Source: Actinotignum schaalii FB123-CNA-2 (lineage in GTDB: Bacteria > Actinomycetota > Actinomycetes > Actinomycetales > Actinomycetaceae). Taken from it: DNA of 64,000 nucleotides. Each line of letters opens with the position of its first letter. Within the stretch, counting starts at the first letter, position 1. The stretch lies in the NCBI RefSeq assembly GCF_000411135.1, contig NZ_KE150262.1, positions 498,770 through 562,769 on the forward strand, read 5' to 3'. The position numbers and the translations under genes are program-made. This document shows, in pieces, positions 1 through 8,250 of the stretch. Below the pieces are notes generated by a model. That model was not told the origin of the DNA. It worked only from the letters and a program-made list of their open reading frames with translations, and made no database searches.

Positions 1-68
1 AAGATGTGGATTCTCGCCGCGGCTTCATTCAACGTAATGCGCACGACGTGCGCTTCCTCGATATCTAG
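1..68 (+). CDS. gyrB: DNA gyrase subunit B, C-terminal end (partial)
   Basis: The reading frame that starts at base 3 encodes the last 21 residues of a GyrB, with the typical ending [11 protein letters not shown] followed by TAG at 66-68. The gene enters from the left edge, so only the tail is visible. It lies 14 bases before the gyrA start, the standard actinobacterial gyrB-gyrA order near the replication origin. The call rests on the tail motif plus the neighbour. Confidence 0.85.
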   Translation, partial: DVDSRRGFIQRNAHDVRFLDI

Positions 69-82
69 GATTTGTCATCATT

Positions 83-2701
83 ATGAGCGAAAGCGAAACG
101 ACGTCCACGTATAATCACGGCGCGATTATGGAGGTGGATCTCCAGCGCGAAATGGAGAGTTCCTACCTCGATTACGCCATGTCCGTTATTGTGGGTCGCG
201 CGCTGCCGGACGTGCGCGATGGCCTCAAGCCCGTGCATCGGCGCGTTATCTACGCGATGTACGACGGCGGATACCGGCCTGATTCCTCCTTCTCTAAGTC
301 GGCGAAAATCGTGGGCGATGTTATGGGGCACTACCACCCGCACGGTGATGCCGCGATTTACGACACCATGGTCCGCCTGGCCCAACCGTGGTCCATGCGC
401 TACCCGCTGGTGTCCGGGCAGGGCAATTTCGGTACCTCCGGTGATCTGGGGGCGGCTGCCCCGCGGTACACGGAAGCACGGATGGCTCCCCTCGCCCTGG
501 AAATGGTACGGGATATCAAGGAAAATACGGTTGATTTCGAGCCGAATTACGATGGCTCGCTCATGGAACCAACCATCCTCACCTCCCGCTTCCCGAACCT
601 GCTCGTCAACGGCTCCGAAGGTATCGCGGTGGGTATGGCCACCCGCATCCCGCCGCATAACCTGCGCGAAGTGAATGACGGCGTGCAGTGGTACCTCGCC
701 CACCCGAATACTTCCCGGGAAGAACTCCTGGGCGAGCTCATGCGCCGTATCAAGGGCCCGGATTTCCCCACCGGGGCAACGATCCTGGGGACTCGCGGTA
801 TTGAGGATGCTTACCGGACCGGGCGCGGGTCCATCACCCAGCGTGCGGTGGTGGAAGTGGATGAGATCGGCGGCCGCACCTGCCTGGTCATCACCGATCT
901 GCCCTACCAGGTCAATCCGGACCGTTTGCTCGACAAAATGGTGGAGGGTATTAAGGATGGCCGCCTCCCGGGTATTGCTGATATCCGTGATGAAACTTCG
1001 GGGCGTGCCGGCCAGCGGATCGTCGTCGTTCTCAAACGCGACGCGGTACCGAAGGTAGTCCTCAATAATCTCTACAAGCACACTCAGCTGCAAAATAATT
1101 TCCCGGCGAATATGTTGGCGCTGGTGGACGGGGTGCCGCGTACGCTTTCCCTCGACGGTTTCGTGCGGCACTGGGTCGCGCACCAGATGGATGTGATCCG
1201 CCGGCGCACCGAATACCGCCTCAACGAAGCCCTCAAGCGCATGCATATCCTCGAGGGCTACCTCAAGGCTCTCGATGCTCTTGATGAAGTTATTGCGCTG
1301 ATTCGTGCTTCGGCTACCGTGGATGTGGCCCGCACCGGCCTCATGGAGCTCCTCGATATTGATGAGGATCAGGCCAATGCGATTCTGGAAATGCAGCTGC
1401 GCCGCCTGGCCGCCCTGGAACGCCAGAAGATCCTGGATGAATACGAAGAAAAGCGGGCCCTCGTGGAGGACTACCGCGGGATCCTGGCTTCGGAGGATCG
1501 CCAGCGTTTCATTATTTCCGAAGAGCTGCAGGCCATTACCGATAAGTACGGTGATGACCGGCGCACCACCATCCTCCCCTATGACGGGGAGATGAGCGTG
1601 GAAGACCTCATTCCCGAAGAAGACGTGGTGGTCACGGTCACGCGCTCGGGTTACGTCAAGCGCACCAAGGTGAGCGAATACCGCGCCCAGCATCGCGGCG
1701 GCAAGGGGATTCGCGGGGCTTCGCTGCGCGTAGACGACGTAGTCGATCATTTCGGGATTGCTTCTACCCACGATTGGCATTTGTTCTTCACGAACCTCGG
1801 GCGGGTCTACCGTCTCAAGGGTTACGAACTTCCCGAAGGTGGGCGTGATGCTAAGGGCCAGCACGTGGCGAATCTACTGGCCTTCCAGCCCGGCGAAACG
1901 ATAGCGGCGGTGCGCTCGATTCGTAGTTACGACGACGCGAAGTATCTGGTACTCGCCACGAAGTCCGGGCTGGTGAAGAAGACCCCGCTCCAGGATTACG
2001 ATTCCCCGCGCTCGGGCGGTTTGATTGCGATTAAGTTGCGCGAGCTGGCGGATGGGAGCAGCGACGAGGTGGTGGCCGCCTCCCTCGTGGATGATGCCGA
2101 TGACCTGCTGCTCGTCTCCCGCCACGGGATGTCTTTGCGTTTCACGGCGAATGCGGAATCGCTGCGGCCGATGGGCCGGGCGGCTTCCGGGGTGACGGGT
2201 ATGAAATTCCGCGGGGATGATTCGTTGCTGACCATGGATGTTGTGCATGATGATTCCCAGGTTTTCGTGATGACGGAACAGGGCTTTGCCAAGCGGACCA
2301 GCGCGGATGAATACCGGGTGCAGGGGCGTGCCGGTATGGGTATTAAGGTGGCGAAGCTGACCGAAGCCCGCGGGGATCTGGTGGGCGCGCTCATGGTGTC
2401 CAGCGGTGATGAAGTGCTCGCTATTATGGAATCGGGCAAGGTGATGCGCGCCGCGGTTGATGAAGTGTCGCTCACCGGCCGCAACACCCAGGGCGTTACT
2501 TTCGTGCGGCCCGATAAGGGTGACAGAATTATTGCTGTCGCGCGTAATGCTGAGGTGGAGATAGAAGAAGATGAGGTCCCCGCCGCCGGCGAGCAGGCGG
2601 CAGCGGAGGAACCGGCTACCGAATCGGAATCGGCGGAACCTACGGCGGCTACGCAACCGGAGGAACCTACGGCACCGGCCGCGGAAACCTTGGAGAACTG
2701 A
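83..2701 (+). CDS. gyrA: DNA gyrase subunit A
   Basis: GyrA is the DNA-cleaving subunit of the type II topoisomerase that introduces negative supercoils. The 872-residue length is normal. The catalytic tyrosine is Tyr129 in the motif APRYTEARM. The quinolone-determining region reads [17 protein letters not shown], with Ala90 where E. coli has Ser83 and Asp94 where E. coli has Asp87. Ala at this position also occurs in Mycobacterium tuberculosis. The C-terminal half carries the DNA-wrapping beta-pinwheel repeats, and an acidic Glu/Pro/Ala-rich tail ends the protein. The start at 83 follows the gyrB stop closely. The next gene starts one base after the gyrA stop codon, so the genes are probably co-transcribed. 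Confidence 0.97.
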   Translation: MSESETTSTYNHGAIMEVDLQREMESSYLDYAMSVIVGRALPDVRDGLKPVHRRVIYAMYDGGYRPDSSFSKSAKIVGDVMGHYHPHGDAAIYDTMVRLAQPWSMRYPLVSGQGNFGTSGDLGAAAPRYTEARMAPLALEMVRDIKENTVDFEPNYDGSLMEPTILTSRFPNLLVNGSEGIAVGMATRIPPHNLREVNDGVQWYLAHPNTSREELLGELMRRIKGPDFPTGATILGTRGIEDAYRTGRGSITQRAVVEVDEIGGRTCLVITDLPYQVNPDRLLDKMVEGIKDGRLPGIADIRDETSGRAGQRIVVVLKRDAVPKVVLNNLYKHTQLQNNFPANMLALVDGVPRTLSLDGFVRHWVAHQMDVIRRRTEYRLNEALKRMHILEGYLKALDALDEVIALIRASATVDVARTGLMELLDIDEDQANAILEMQLRRLAALERQKILDEYEEKRALVEDYRGILASEDRQRFIISEELQAITDKYGDDRRTTILPYDGEMSVEDLIPEEDVVVTVTRSGYVKRTKVSEYRAQHRGGKGIRGASLRVDDVVDHFGIASTHDWHLFFTNLGRVYRLKGYELPEGGRDAKGQHVANLLAFQPGETIAAVRSIRSYDDAKYLVLATKSGLVKKTPLQDYDSPRSGGLIAIKLRELADGSSDEVVAASLVDDADDLLLVSRHGMSLRFTANAESLRPMGRAASGVTGMKFRGDDSLLTMDVVHDDSQVFVMTEQGFAKRTSADEYRVQGRAGMGIKVAKLTEARGDLVGALMVSSGDEVLAIMESGKVMRAAVDEVSLTGRNTQGVTFVRPDKGDRIIAVARNAEVEIEEDEVPAAGEQAAAEEPATESESAEPTAATQPEEPTAPAAETLEN

Positions 2702-2702
2702 G

Positions 2703-3362
2703 ATGACAGATACACAACACATTCCGGAACATCAGCCCGGCCGCGGGCGTGATGCCGCGGGATTGGAGGCAACCCGGGTGCGTGGCGCCATGCCGATGGC
2801 CGCGGAGGGCCACAGCGGTCCGGCCGTTGCTTCCGCACCTGCGCATTCGGCTCCGCGGTACGACGGCGCAGCTGGCGCCCCGAGCCGGGGCGCCAGCGGG
2901 TCAGCCGCCGGGGCGGGGCGTCCGGCTGCTACCGGGCAGCGGGCGAGCGCCTACCCGCGGGTATCCGCTCCGGAAGGTGCTGCCCCCGCGAAGCAAACCG
3001 TGGGAATCCGCCGGATTCGGATGACCATCGCCAAGGTGGAGCCGATGTCCGCCATGAAAATCGGATTCCTGCTGTCCGTGGCGATTGGCGTGATGATCGT
3101 GATCGCGATGATGCTCATCTGGTTCGTGCTGGACGGCATGCACGTGTTCTCCCAAATGTCGGATCTTTTCGACACCCTTGGCAATGAAGAATTGCTGCGG
3201 GTGGGTGAATACATGGAATTTGGCCGCTGGATGGCTTTCGCTGTGCTGGTGGGGATTATCCATATTGTGCTTCTGACCGCGCTCTCCGCGATCGCGGCAC
3301 TTATCTACAATCTCTTCGCGGCTCTGGTGGGAGGACTGCGCCTGACAGTCACCGATGAGTAG
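2703..3362 (+). CDS. DUF3566 domain membrane protein
   Basis: A 219-residue protein. The first 100 residues are Ala/Gly/Pro-rich and probably disordered. The DUF3566 core follows, with membrane segments near residues 119-143 and 177-205 and the conserved lead-in RRIRMTIAKVEPMSAMKIGF. This family sits directly downstream of gyrA in most actinobacteria; its function is unknown, and a link to membrane or cell-division processes is only inferred from context. The ATG at 2703 is chosen because it begins one base after the gyrA stop. The disordered N-terminus contains an exact copy of the recurrent 15-mer discussed in the findings (2858-2872). The stop overlaps the next start by 8 bases, indicating translational coupling. 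Confidence 0.85.
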   Translation: MTDTQHIPEHQPGRGRDAAGLEATRVRGAMPMAAEGHSGPAVASAPAHSAPRYDGAAGAPSRGASGSAAGAGRPAATGQRASAYPRVSAPEGAAPAKQTVGIRRIRMTIAKVEPMSAMKIGFLLSVAIGVMIVIAMMLIWFVLDGMHVFSQMSDLFDTLGNEELLRVGEYMEFGRWMAFAVLVGIIHIVLLTALSAIAALIYNLFAALVGGLRLTVTDE

Positions 3363-4044
3363 GGCGCGCGTCCCGTGGTGGCTGTGGGTTATTCGCTATC
3401 TTGTGCTGGCCCTGGGCCTATTCATTATGGGCTTCGGTATCCAGCTGGCTATCGCATCTGACCTGGGTACCTCCCCCATTTCTTCGCTCCCCTACGTGGT
3501 CTCGCGCATCACCCCGATTTCGGTGGGCACCCTGACCGGGTGCATGCACGTGGCATTCATCGCGATCCAGGTGGCCTTGCTGCGCCGCGAATTCCCGCCG
3601 CTAGAATTCTTGCAATTACCCATGGCTGTACTTATGGCCACGGGTATCGACGCGGCTGGCGCGATCCTCGGCCCGATCACGTATTCGAGCTATACCCAGC
3701 AGTGGCTGCTGTGCCTGGGCGGGGTGGCGGTGCTCGCGGTAGGAATCTGCGTGGAGGTGAGCTCCGGGGCGGTCGTCAACGCCGGTGAAGGCGTGGTCAT
3801 CGCGATCTACCGGAAAACAGTGCGCCGCTTCGGCGTGCATCGCTGGACTAATTTCGGCGCCATCAAGGTCTATAACGACGCCGCCCTGGTTGCTCTGGCC
3901 ACCGCATTGTCGCTCGCGGTGCTCGGGGAGCTCGTGGGCGTACGCGAAGGCACCCTCGCGGCGGCGGTGCTCACCGGCCCGGCCATCCGCCTGGTGACTC
4001 CCTGGCTCGGGGTGCCGCTACGCCGGCTGCTGCGGTTGGCCTAG
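3355..4044 (+). CDS. YczE/YitT-like integral membrane protein
   Basis: A 229-residue, strongly hydrophobic protein with about five or six membrane segments. Its opening, LFIMGFGIQLAIASDLGTSP, matches the N-terminal signature of the YczE/YyaS/YitT-like membrane family, whose members have a conserved G-x-G-x-A-L-x-x-x-A/S-x-L-G-x-x-P pattern. Transport or regulation of an exporter has been suggested for relatives, but no substrate can be named. The start overlaps the end of the DUF3566 gene by 8 bases (ATGAGTAG). It is the last protein gene of the gyrA transcription unit before the tRNA genes. Confidence 0.7.
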   Translation: MSRARVPWWLWVIRYLVLALGLFIMGFGIQLAIASDLGTSPISSLPYVVSRITPISVGTLTGCMHVAFIAIQVALLRREFPPLEFLQLPMAVLMATGIDAAGAILGPITYSSYTQQWLLCLGGVAVLAVGICVEVSSGAVVNAGEGVVIAIYRKTVRRFGVHRWTNFGAIKVYNDAALVALATALSLAVLGELVGVREGTLAAAVLTGPAIRLVTPWLGVPLRRLLRLA

Positions 4045-4119
4045 CCACCTGCCTGCTGCTACGGCTGAGCTAGCCATCTGCAGGCTGCTATGGCGCGTTT
4101 AGCCACCAGCCGGCCGGGC

Positions 4120-4201
4120 GCGCCGGCTTCGCCGGCGCCGGCGTCGTCGTAAAAAACGCGCGTGCGGGTGCGGGAAAATGCGCGTGCGGGTGCGGGAAAA
4201 C
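4120..4201. repeat. Hairpin plus 22-bp tandem repeat
   Basis: An 8-bp perfect stem (GCGCCGGC at 4120-4127, GCCGGCGC at 4131-4138, loop TTC) follows the membrane protein gene and may end its transcript, although no clean T-run follows. Immediately afterwards a 22-bp unit, GCGCGTGCGGGTGCGGGAAAA plus one base, occurs at 4158 and again at 4180, with a third partial copy at 4202. The pattern looks like ordinary slippage duplication. Confidence 0.5.
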
Positions 4202-4331
4202 GCGCGAACGGGGGTGTGGGTTCCCGGGCATAAAAACGGTGTTTACGCACGCCATCGGACCGGTGTGACGCGAACCGCAAGCAAAACGATTTGGAAACGG
4301 CGGCTCGCCGGTGTAAACTCATGTGGTCACC

Positions 4332-4405
4332 GGGCCTATAGCTCAGTTGGTTAGAGCGCAGTCCTGATAAGACTGAGGTCGATGGTTCGAGTCCATCTAG
4401 GCCCA
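4332..4405 (+). tRNA. tRNA-Ile (GAT)
   Basis: A full cloverleaf can be drawn: acceptor GGGCCTA pairs with TAGGCCC, the D-arm is GCTC..GAGC, and the anticodon arm is CAGTC-CTGATAA-GACTG with anticodon GAT. The T-loop TTCGAGT is present. The 3' CCA is not encoded (the next bases are CGG). The position after gyrA, followed by tRNA-Ala, is the conserved actinobacterial order. Confidence 0.96.
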
Positions 4406-4422
4406 CGGTTACGAGGAGGGTT

Positions 4423-4548
4423 ATGAAACGGGTTGTTTTCTTCCTCGGCTCACTTGCTGCTGGATGTTGTGCTGTCGCTGCCCTGGTGCACGTGATGGAT
4501 GAGCATTCTCGTTGGCACCACGTTCCGGATCCCGCGCCGGAATCTTAG
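4423..4548 (+). CDS. DLW-39-like small protein
   Basis: A 41-residue ORF starting MKRVVFFLGSLAAG and ending RWHHVPDPAPES. It has one hydrophobic stretch, then a polar tail that resembles the LWxxVTDPVPP ending of the DLW-39 family, named for its small size and a Leu-Trp motif. That family is found precisely in the gyrA-tRNA-Ile-tRNA-Ala neighbourhood of actinobacteria. A strong ribosome site (GAGGAGG) precedes the ATG. The last base of the TAG stop, 4548, is also the first base of tRNA-Ala. Function is unknown. The assignment is by position and tail pattern; the sequence is divergent. Confidence 0.65.
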   Translation: MKRVVFFLGSLAAGCCAVAALVHVMDEHSRWHHVPDPAPES

Positions 4549-4623
4549 GGGCTATGGCGCAATTGGTAGCGCACCTGCTTTGCAAGCAGGGGGTTAGGGG
4601 TTCGAGTCCCCTTAGCTCCACCA
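4548..4623 (+). tRNA. tRNA-Ala (TGC)
   Basis: Acceptor GGGGCTA pairs with TAGCTCC, including the G3-U70 wobble that identifies alanine tRNAs. The anticodon arm is CCTGC-TTTGCAA-GCAGG with anticodon TGC. The T-loop is TTCGAGT. The discriminator is A4620, and CCA is encoded at 4621-4623. Its first base is shared with the stop codon of the small upstream gene. Confidence 0.96.
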
Positions 4624-4659
4624 GACTTCCTTGATGTTTGGCCTTTAGCCCGCTCGTAC

Positions 4660-4711
4660 AGTGTTCGTATGAGCACCGTTTTCTCCGTTTTTGGGTTTCT
4701 TATGCACACTT
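4660..4711 (+). repeat. Dispersed hairpin repeat, family 1, degenerate copy
   Basis: This copy contains GAGCACCGTTTTC in the same place as the 42.5-kb copy. It is flanked by the inverted words AGTGTTCGTA and TATGCACACTT, which pair with two mismatches. It lies just downstream of tRNA-Ala. Confidence 0.6.
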
Positions 4712-4781
4712 CGGTGCGCCCGTGCCGCTGGCGCTGGCGGGCGGCGGCCTGCCATCCTGACGGCCTTGCCAGTCCAGCCAG

Positions 4782-4874
4782 CAAAATGTACGTGGGTGAC
4801 AGTTTTAAGCGGGTTTTATGTTCCTGACGTACATTTTGCGGCTCATCAGGTCCGAAATGTACATTTTGTGAAGC
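4782..4874 (+). repeat. Dispersed hairpin repeat, family 1
   Basis: The word AAAATGTACGT (4784-4794) is followed by its perfect inverted copy ACGTACATTTT and then a third copy, ATGTACATTTTGTG, near 4857-4870. The interior shares GTGACAGTTTT and TTTTATGTTC with the copies near 33.2 and 42.5 kb. No convincing protein is encoded here. Confidence 0.75.
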
Positions 4875-4928
4875 CGAAAGCCGAGGTCAGGTGTCTTATA
4901 GGTCTCACCCGGGCTGCGCGAAATGCAA

Positions 4929-5003
4929 GGCACCCGGCGCTGGAACGCCGGGTGCCTCTGATTGAAAGGAAATGGTCATGCAATGAAACACTGACATTTC
5001 AAT
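4929..5003 (+). other. Hairpin plus Shine-Dalgarno leader module, gene lost
   Basis: A perfect 11-bp stem (GGCACCCGGCG 4929-4939, CGCCGGGTGCC 4946-4956) is followed by TCTGATTGAAAGGAAATG, a strong ribosome site before an ATG that terminates after four codons. The same arrangement (CG-rich hairpin, CTGATCGAAAGGAGGT, ATG) is on the minus strand at 41,973-41,910. This looks like the 5' leader of a small accessory gene whose body has been lost. The region 4624-5103 otherwise contains only the repeats listed. Confidence 0.5.
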
Positions 5004-5103
5004 CCTGATTATATCTTTATGCCGCCTAGTAGTGGAAATCAACGCAAAGCTAAGGCGCGCACCCCTAACTTGACTTGGCTCATTTAGTCAGAAGGTATCG
5101 ATA

Positions 5104-5244
5104 TCAATCCTCTGCGACGATGCGCATGACCTCGTCCATGGAGTACCGAATACCGTCGTCTTGCTCCCGCGCTTGCCGATAGAGTTCCGTATCAATAATT
5201 TCTTCAACGCGTTCCAGGGCAGCTATATCTAAGGATATCTTCAG
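5104..5244 (-). pseudogene. Antitoxin-like C-terminal remnant
   Basis: The last 45 or so residues (LLKISLDIAALERVEEIIDT..YSMDEVMRIVAED) resemble the C-terminal half of a Phd/RelB-type antitoxin: an amphipathic helix, then a YSxDEV ending. There is no recognisable N-terminal DNA-binding half. Going upstream on this strand the frame runs into a tandem repeat array (5265-5368), and no toxin follows. I infer a decayed antitoxin gene. It could also be a small functional gene with a non-ATG start; confidence is limited. Confidence 0.4.
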
Positions 5245-5264
5245 CAGGATCGCCCGCGCGCTAT

Positions 5265-5368
5265 AAACTGACGACTGTGCGGTCCATAAACTGACGACTG
5301 AAATCCCCACAAACTGACGACTCGATTTCCGATAAACTGACGACTCGATTTCCGATAAACTGACGACT
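5265..5368 (-). repeat. Five-copy 23-bp iteron-like array
   Basis: The 12-mer AAACTGACGACT starts at 5265, 5288, 5311, 5334 and 5357, exactly every 23 bp, close to two helical turns. Spacers of 11 bp vary, but the last three units are nearly identical (CGATTTCCGAT). The array lies directly upstream of the minus-strand antitoxin-like remnant, so it could be an operator array or iterons. It has no CRISPR geometry, because unit and spacer are far too short. Confidence 0.85.
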
Positions 5369-5415
5369 CTATACTTTTGCCGCTAGATTTTGCGGTGCCG
5401 AAGAGACGATGGCGG

Positions 5416-5475
5416 GGAACGTACTGCGTTTGTGGTACATACGCGGTACAGCTCGGAAAGAACATACCGTCTCCG
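5416..5475 (+). repeat. Dispersed palindromic repeat, family 2, diverged copy
   Basis: GTACTGCGTTTGTGGTACATACGCGGTAC is an imperfect inverted repeat aligned with copies near 33.0, 42.7 and 51.7 kb (GTACTGCGGATGT..ACATGCGAAGTAC), followed by AGCTCGGAAAGAACATACC. It is the most diverged of the four. The remaining 5476-5695 holds the promoter region of the GntR gene, including a direct repeat CCGAACATAGA at 5647 and 5659. Confidence 0.55.
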
Positions 5476-5695
5476 GCGCCGCCCGGACCTCGTGTTCCGA
5501 ATCCGCTCGCACCCGAGCCTCGCGCGCGTGCTACCCACGCCTCCGCCCCGGCGCACTCCCGCCCCCGCCAGCCCACCATCAGGCACTTTCCAGCGCCCTC
5601 CCAGGCCGCGCGGTACCCTAGAGATGCCGGGCAAAGCAGCCCGGATCCGAACATAGAGCCGAACATAGACGTCCAGGAAGCGATGGTGAGGAACC

Positions 5696-6463
5696 ATGCA
5701 CACCGAGTCCCCGGGCCTTGACCGCAATGCCCCCACTCCGATTTTTCGGCAGCTCGCCACCTGGATGCGTGAACAAGTGAGTACCGGTGCGTGGCGGCGC
5801 GGTGATCAGCTTCCCATGGAAATCACCCTCGCCGAACAACTCAATGTGGCCCGGGGGACGCTGCGTAAAGCCGTGGATCAGCTCATCGACGAAGGTCTGC
5901 TGGTGCGGGTGCGTGGGCGCGGCACGTTCATCGCCCACGATATTGTGCGCTCGCCGCTCACCTCCTCCCTCACCACCCTCGCCGAAGAACTTGAGCAGCG
6001 CGGCATCGACTACACCACCCGGGTGCTCGCGCAGGAAGTCATTCCTGCCCCGCCGCCGATTGCGGCTGCGCTAGGAGTAGACGGCAGTATTTTCCACCTG
6101 CGCCGCATGCGTGGCGATGCCGAAGGCTCCATCACGCTCCTTGATAATTGGGTGGTTCTCCCCCCGCTGTGCGCGGAACGTGCCATCCTCGTGAAACAGG
6201 ATTACGCGGAAAATTCCCTCTTCGGCACTCTGGAAAATGGCCTCGGCATCGCCCTCTCGCACGGCAGCCGCACAATTTCGGCCACCGGGGCGGATCGCAA
6301 TCTTGCGCGTATCCTCGGAATTCCGCACGGTTTCCCGCTTATCGATATGAAGCAAGTAACCTACGACGCCTCCGACCGCCCGGTAGAAACTTCGCGGATC
6401 TGGATTCGCCCGGATCGCCTGCGGATTCACTCCATCGTGCACCGCACCCCGCTACCGGCCTAA
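5696..6463 (+). CDS. GntR family (HutC/UTRA type) transcriptional regulator
   Basis: 255 residues. A GntR winged-helix domain spans about residues 13-82 (IFRQLATWMREQVSTGAW.., LAEQLNVARGTLRKAVDQL, RVRGRGTFIA). A UTRA ligand-binding domain spans about 95-240. UTRA domains bind sugars or small metabolites and release the DNA when occupied. The ATG at 5696 has the ribosome site GTGAGGA. It is the first gene before the sugar-kinase/deoC/nucleoside-hydrolase/MFS operon, in the same direction, so it is the likely local regulator; a HutC-like operator lies at 6485-6500. The ligand is inferred to be a (deoxy)ribose or nucleoside derivative. Confidence 0.85.
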   Translation: MHTESPGLDRNAPTPIFRQLATWMREQVSTGAWRRGDQLPMEITLAEQLNVARGTLRKAVDQLIDEGLLVRVRGRGTFIAHDIVRSPLTSSLTTLAEELEQRGIDYTTRVLAQEVIPAPPPIAAALGVDGSIFHLRRMRGDAEGSITLLDNWVVLPPLCAERAILVKQDYAENSLFGTLENGLGIALSHGSRTISATGADRNLARILGIPHGFPLIDMKQVTYDASDRPVETSRIWIRPDRLRIHSIVHRTPLPA

Positions 6464-6465
6464 AC

Positions 6466-6500
6466 TTGTCCACTAGCTGTACCTACTTGTATATACTTGT
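6466..6500 (+). promoter_or_regulatory. Predicted promoter and GntR/HutC-type operator
   Basis: ACTTGTATATACTTGT at 6485-6500 resembles the CTTGTATATACAAG operators of HutC-type GntR regulators, with one half-site not inverted. A related ACTTGTCC begins at 6464. A possible -35 TTGTCC (6466-6471) and -10 TATATA (6490-6495) are 18 bp apart, so a bound repressor would cover the -10. It lies between the regulator and the kinase gene. Confidence 0.5.
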
Positions 6501-6545
6501 TCACGCTGCTACCCTCGCCTTAACGCACGAGTTCGAGGGGGAGCA

Positions 6546-7514
6546 ATGCGAATACTTGTTGTCGGCGGCTACGGCGTCGGCCTGTCATTTTTCACCGCGC
6601 GCCCGCCCGCGGATGGAGAAACCATTTCCGGGGCGCGCTTCAGCCAAGAACACGGCGGCAAAGCATCGAACCAGGCAGTCGGGGTAGCTCGGTTAGGTAT
6701 CCCGGTCAGCTTACTCACCGCTGTCGGTTCGGATTGGTACGCCCACGCCGCACGTGAGATGTGGGCGGCCGAGGGTGTGGACGCCTCCGCCGTTGTCACC
6801 AAAGAAGGCGTGACTATGGTTGGTGCGATTATTACGGATGCCACCGGGGAAAATCGCATTATCCTAGCCAACGGAGTCTTAGACCAGCTCAGCCCGGCGG
6901 ATATCGGTGCGCACGCCGCCGTTTTTGAAAGCGCGGATACGGTCCTCATTTCCTGCGAAATTCCCGCGGCCAGCGTGGCCCGGGCCATCACCTTTGGGCG
7001 CGCGGCCGGAGCGCGCGTCATCCTCAACCCGGCTCCGGTGCCGCGCCTACCCGAACATGTGTTGCGGCAGGTCGATGTCATCACGCCGAACGAAACAGAA
7101 GCGGTCGCGCTTTTGCAGATGTTGGAGGACGACGTCGCAGCCGCCGAGCTCGCGTCCCTCCCACCCCAAGAGAAAGCCGCGCGTATCGCCCAAGCCCTGG
7201 AGTGCACCGTGGTACTCACCCACGGAGCAGCGGGTTGCTATGTGTGCGAAAGCGGGGGCAGGGCGGAGAAAATTCCAGCCGAGAAGCCGCGCGCTGTTGT
7301 GGATACCACCGGGGCGGGGGATGCCACGAATGCGGCACTCGCGGCGGCGCTTACCTGCGGGGCCGGACCGGTGGAGGCGGCTCGCTTCGCGAATTGCGCC
7401 GGTGCTTTTACCGTAGAAAAAGAAGGAGTGCTGCCGGGTATACCCAGCATTGACGATCTTCATACCCGCTTTGGTGCCGAACGCTGCGCCGTCGTACTTC
7501 CACGAAACTCATAA
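6546..7514 (+). CDS. rbsK: PfkB family sugar kinase (ribokinase/deoxyribokinase)
   Basis: 322 residues, normal for ribokinase. The N-terminal PfkB signature GGKASNQAVGVARLG (from residue 37) binds the sugar; the C-terminal DTTGAGD motif (253-259) supplies the anion hole and the catalytic base Asp259. It phosphorylates ribose or deoxyribose at O5 with ATP. The neighbours are deoC and a nucleoside hydrolase, so 2-deoxyribose could be the physiological substrate (DeoK role); sequence alone does not separate the two. The ATG at 6546 follows GGGGGAG. Its last codons carry an exact inverted copy of the recurrent 15-mer (7483-7497). Confidence 0.85.
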   Translation: MRILVVGGYGVGLSFFTARPPADGETISGARFSQEHGGKASNQAVGVARLGIPVSLLTAVGSDWYAHAAREMWAAEGVDASAVVTKEGVTMVGAIITDATGENRIILANGVLDQLSPADIGAHAAVFESADTVLISCEIPAASVARAITFGRAAGARVILNPAPVPRLPEHVLRQVDVITPNETEAVALLQMLEDDVAAAELASLPPQEKAARIAQALECTVVLTHGAAGCYVCESGGRAEKIPAEKPRAVVDTTGAGDATNAALAAALTCGAGPVEAARFANCAGAFTVEKEGVLPGIPSIDDLHTRFGAERCAVVLPRNS

Positions 7515-7537
7515 CAATCCCAACGGAAGGATAAATA

Positions 7538-8242
7538 ATGGAAAAAACTACGCGTATCGCGCCGGAAAATATTACGAACCCGCGCGATTTAGCTCCGTAT
7601 ATCCAACACACCCTCATTAAGACCGGAACTACACGGGCCGAATCGATCCGCCACGCCGAGCAGGCCATCGAATACGGATTCAACGCGGCAATGGTCGCCG
7701 GATCTCAGGTTCCTATTACCGCGAAGGTGCTGGAAGGAACCGGGATTGAGGTGGCCTCTGCCCTTGATTTCCCGACCACCGGGGTGATGACCTCCGCCGG
7801 GAAAGCCGCGGAAGCCGAAGCGCTGGTAAAGGCCGGCGCTACCCAGATTGATATCGGGGTGCAGATCGGGTGGCTTAAAGACGGCGAATATGACAAGTTC
7901 CGCGAGGATATTGCCGGCGTCGTCGCCGCGGGTGTGCCCGTCAAAGTGATGCTTGAACTGCCGCTCCTCACCGAGGATGAACGCCGCGCCGCGGTGGAAC
8001 TTTCCGTGGAAGCCGGTGTGAAGTACCTCAAAAATGCGTCGTCCGGCTCGGTGGAAAAGGCGAGCGTCGAATCCATTAAGTTCTTGAAAAGCCTGGCACC
8101 CGCGGGCGTTCTCATCAAGGGATCAGGTGGTATCTCCACCTTTGACCATGCACTATCTTTGATCCGGGCCGGAGCGGCCCTGGTGGGATCGTCGAACTCG
8201 GTCGCCATCGTGACCGGGGAAAACGGCCACGAGAGTTACTAG
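7538..8242 (+). CDS. deoC: Deoxyribose-phosphate aldolase
   Basis: 234 residues. DeoC cleaves 2-deoxyribose 5-phosphate to acetaldehyde and glyceraldehyde 3-phosphate through a Schiff base. The expected residues are visible: Schiff-base Lys165 in KYLKNASSG, the assisting Lys194 in IKGSGGI, and Asp105 in QIDIGVQIGWLKDG. The ribosome site AAGGA precedes the ATG. The gene is 23 bases after the sugar kinase and 8 bases before the nucleoside hydrolase. Together they would turn nucleosides into base plus glycolytic intermediates. Confidence 0.92.
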   Translation: MEKTTRIAPENITNPRDLAPYIQHTLIKTGTTRAESIRHAEQAIEYGFNAAMVAGSQVPITAKVLEGTGIEVASALDFPTTGVMTSAGKAAEAEALVKAGATQIDIGVQIGWLKDGEYDKFREDIAGVVAAGVPVKVMLELPLLTEDERRAAVELSVEAGVKYLKNASSGSVEKASVESIKFLKSLAPAGVLIKGSGGISTFDHALSLIRAGAALVGSSNSVAIVTGENGHESY

Positions 8243-8250
8243 GAGCACTC

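Noticed and set aside
65-1864. Long open frame antisense to gyrA
   Set aside because: It mirrors GyrA codons in a GC-rich gene, has His/Arg-rich composition, and shows no ribosome site or family motif.
4683-5008. A 105-codon frame over the family 1 repeats
   Set aside because: Its sequence comes from the hairpin words and differs in frame between copies; no conserved protein.
5265-5368. CRISPR array
   Set aside because: The repeated unit is 12 bp with 11-bp gaps, far below CRISPR sizes, and no cas gene is in the window.
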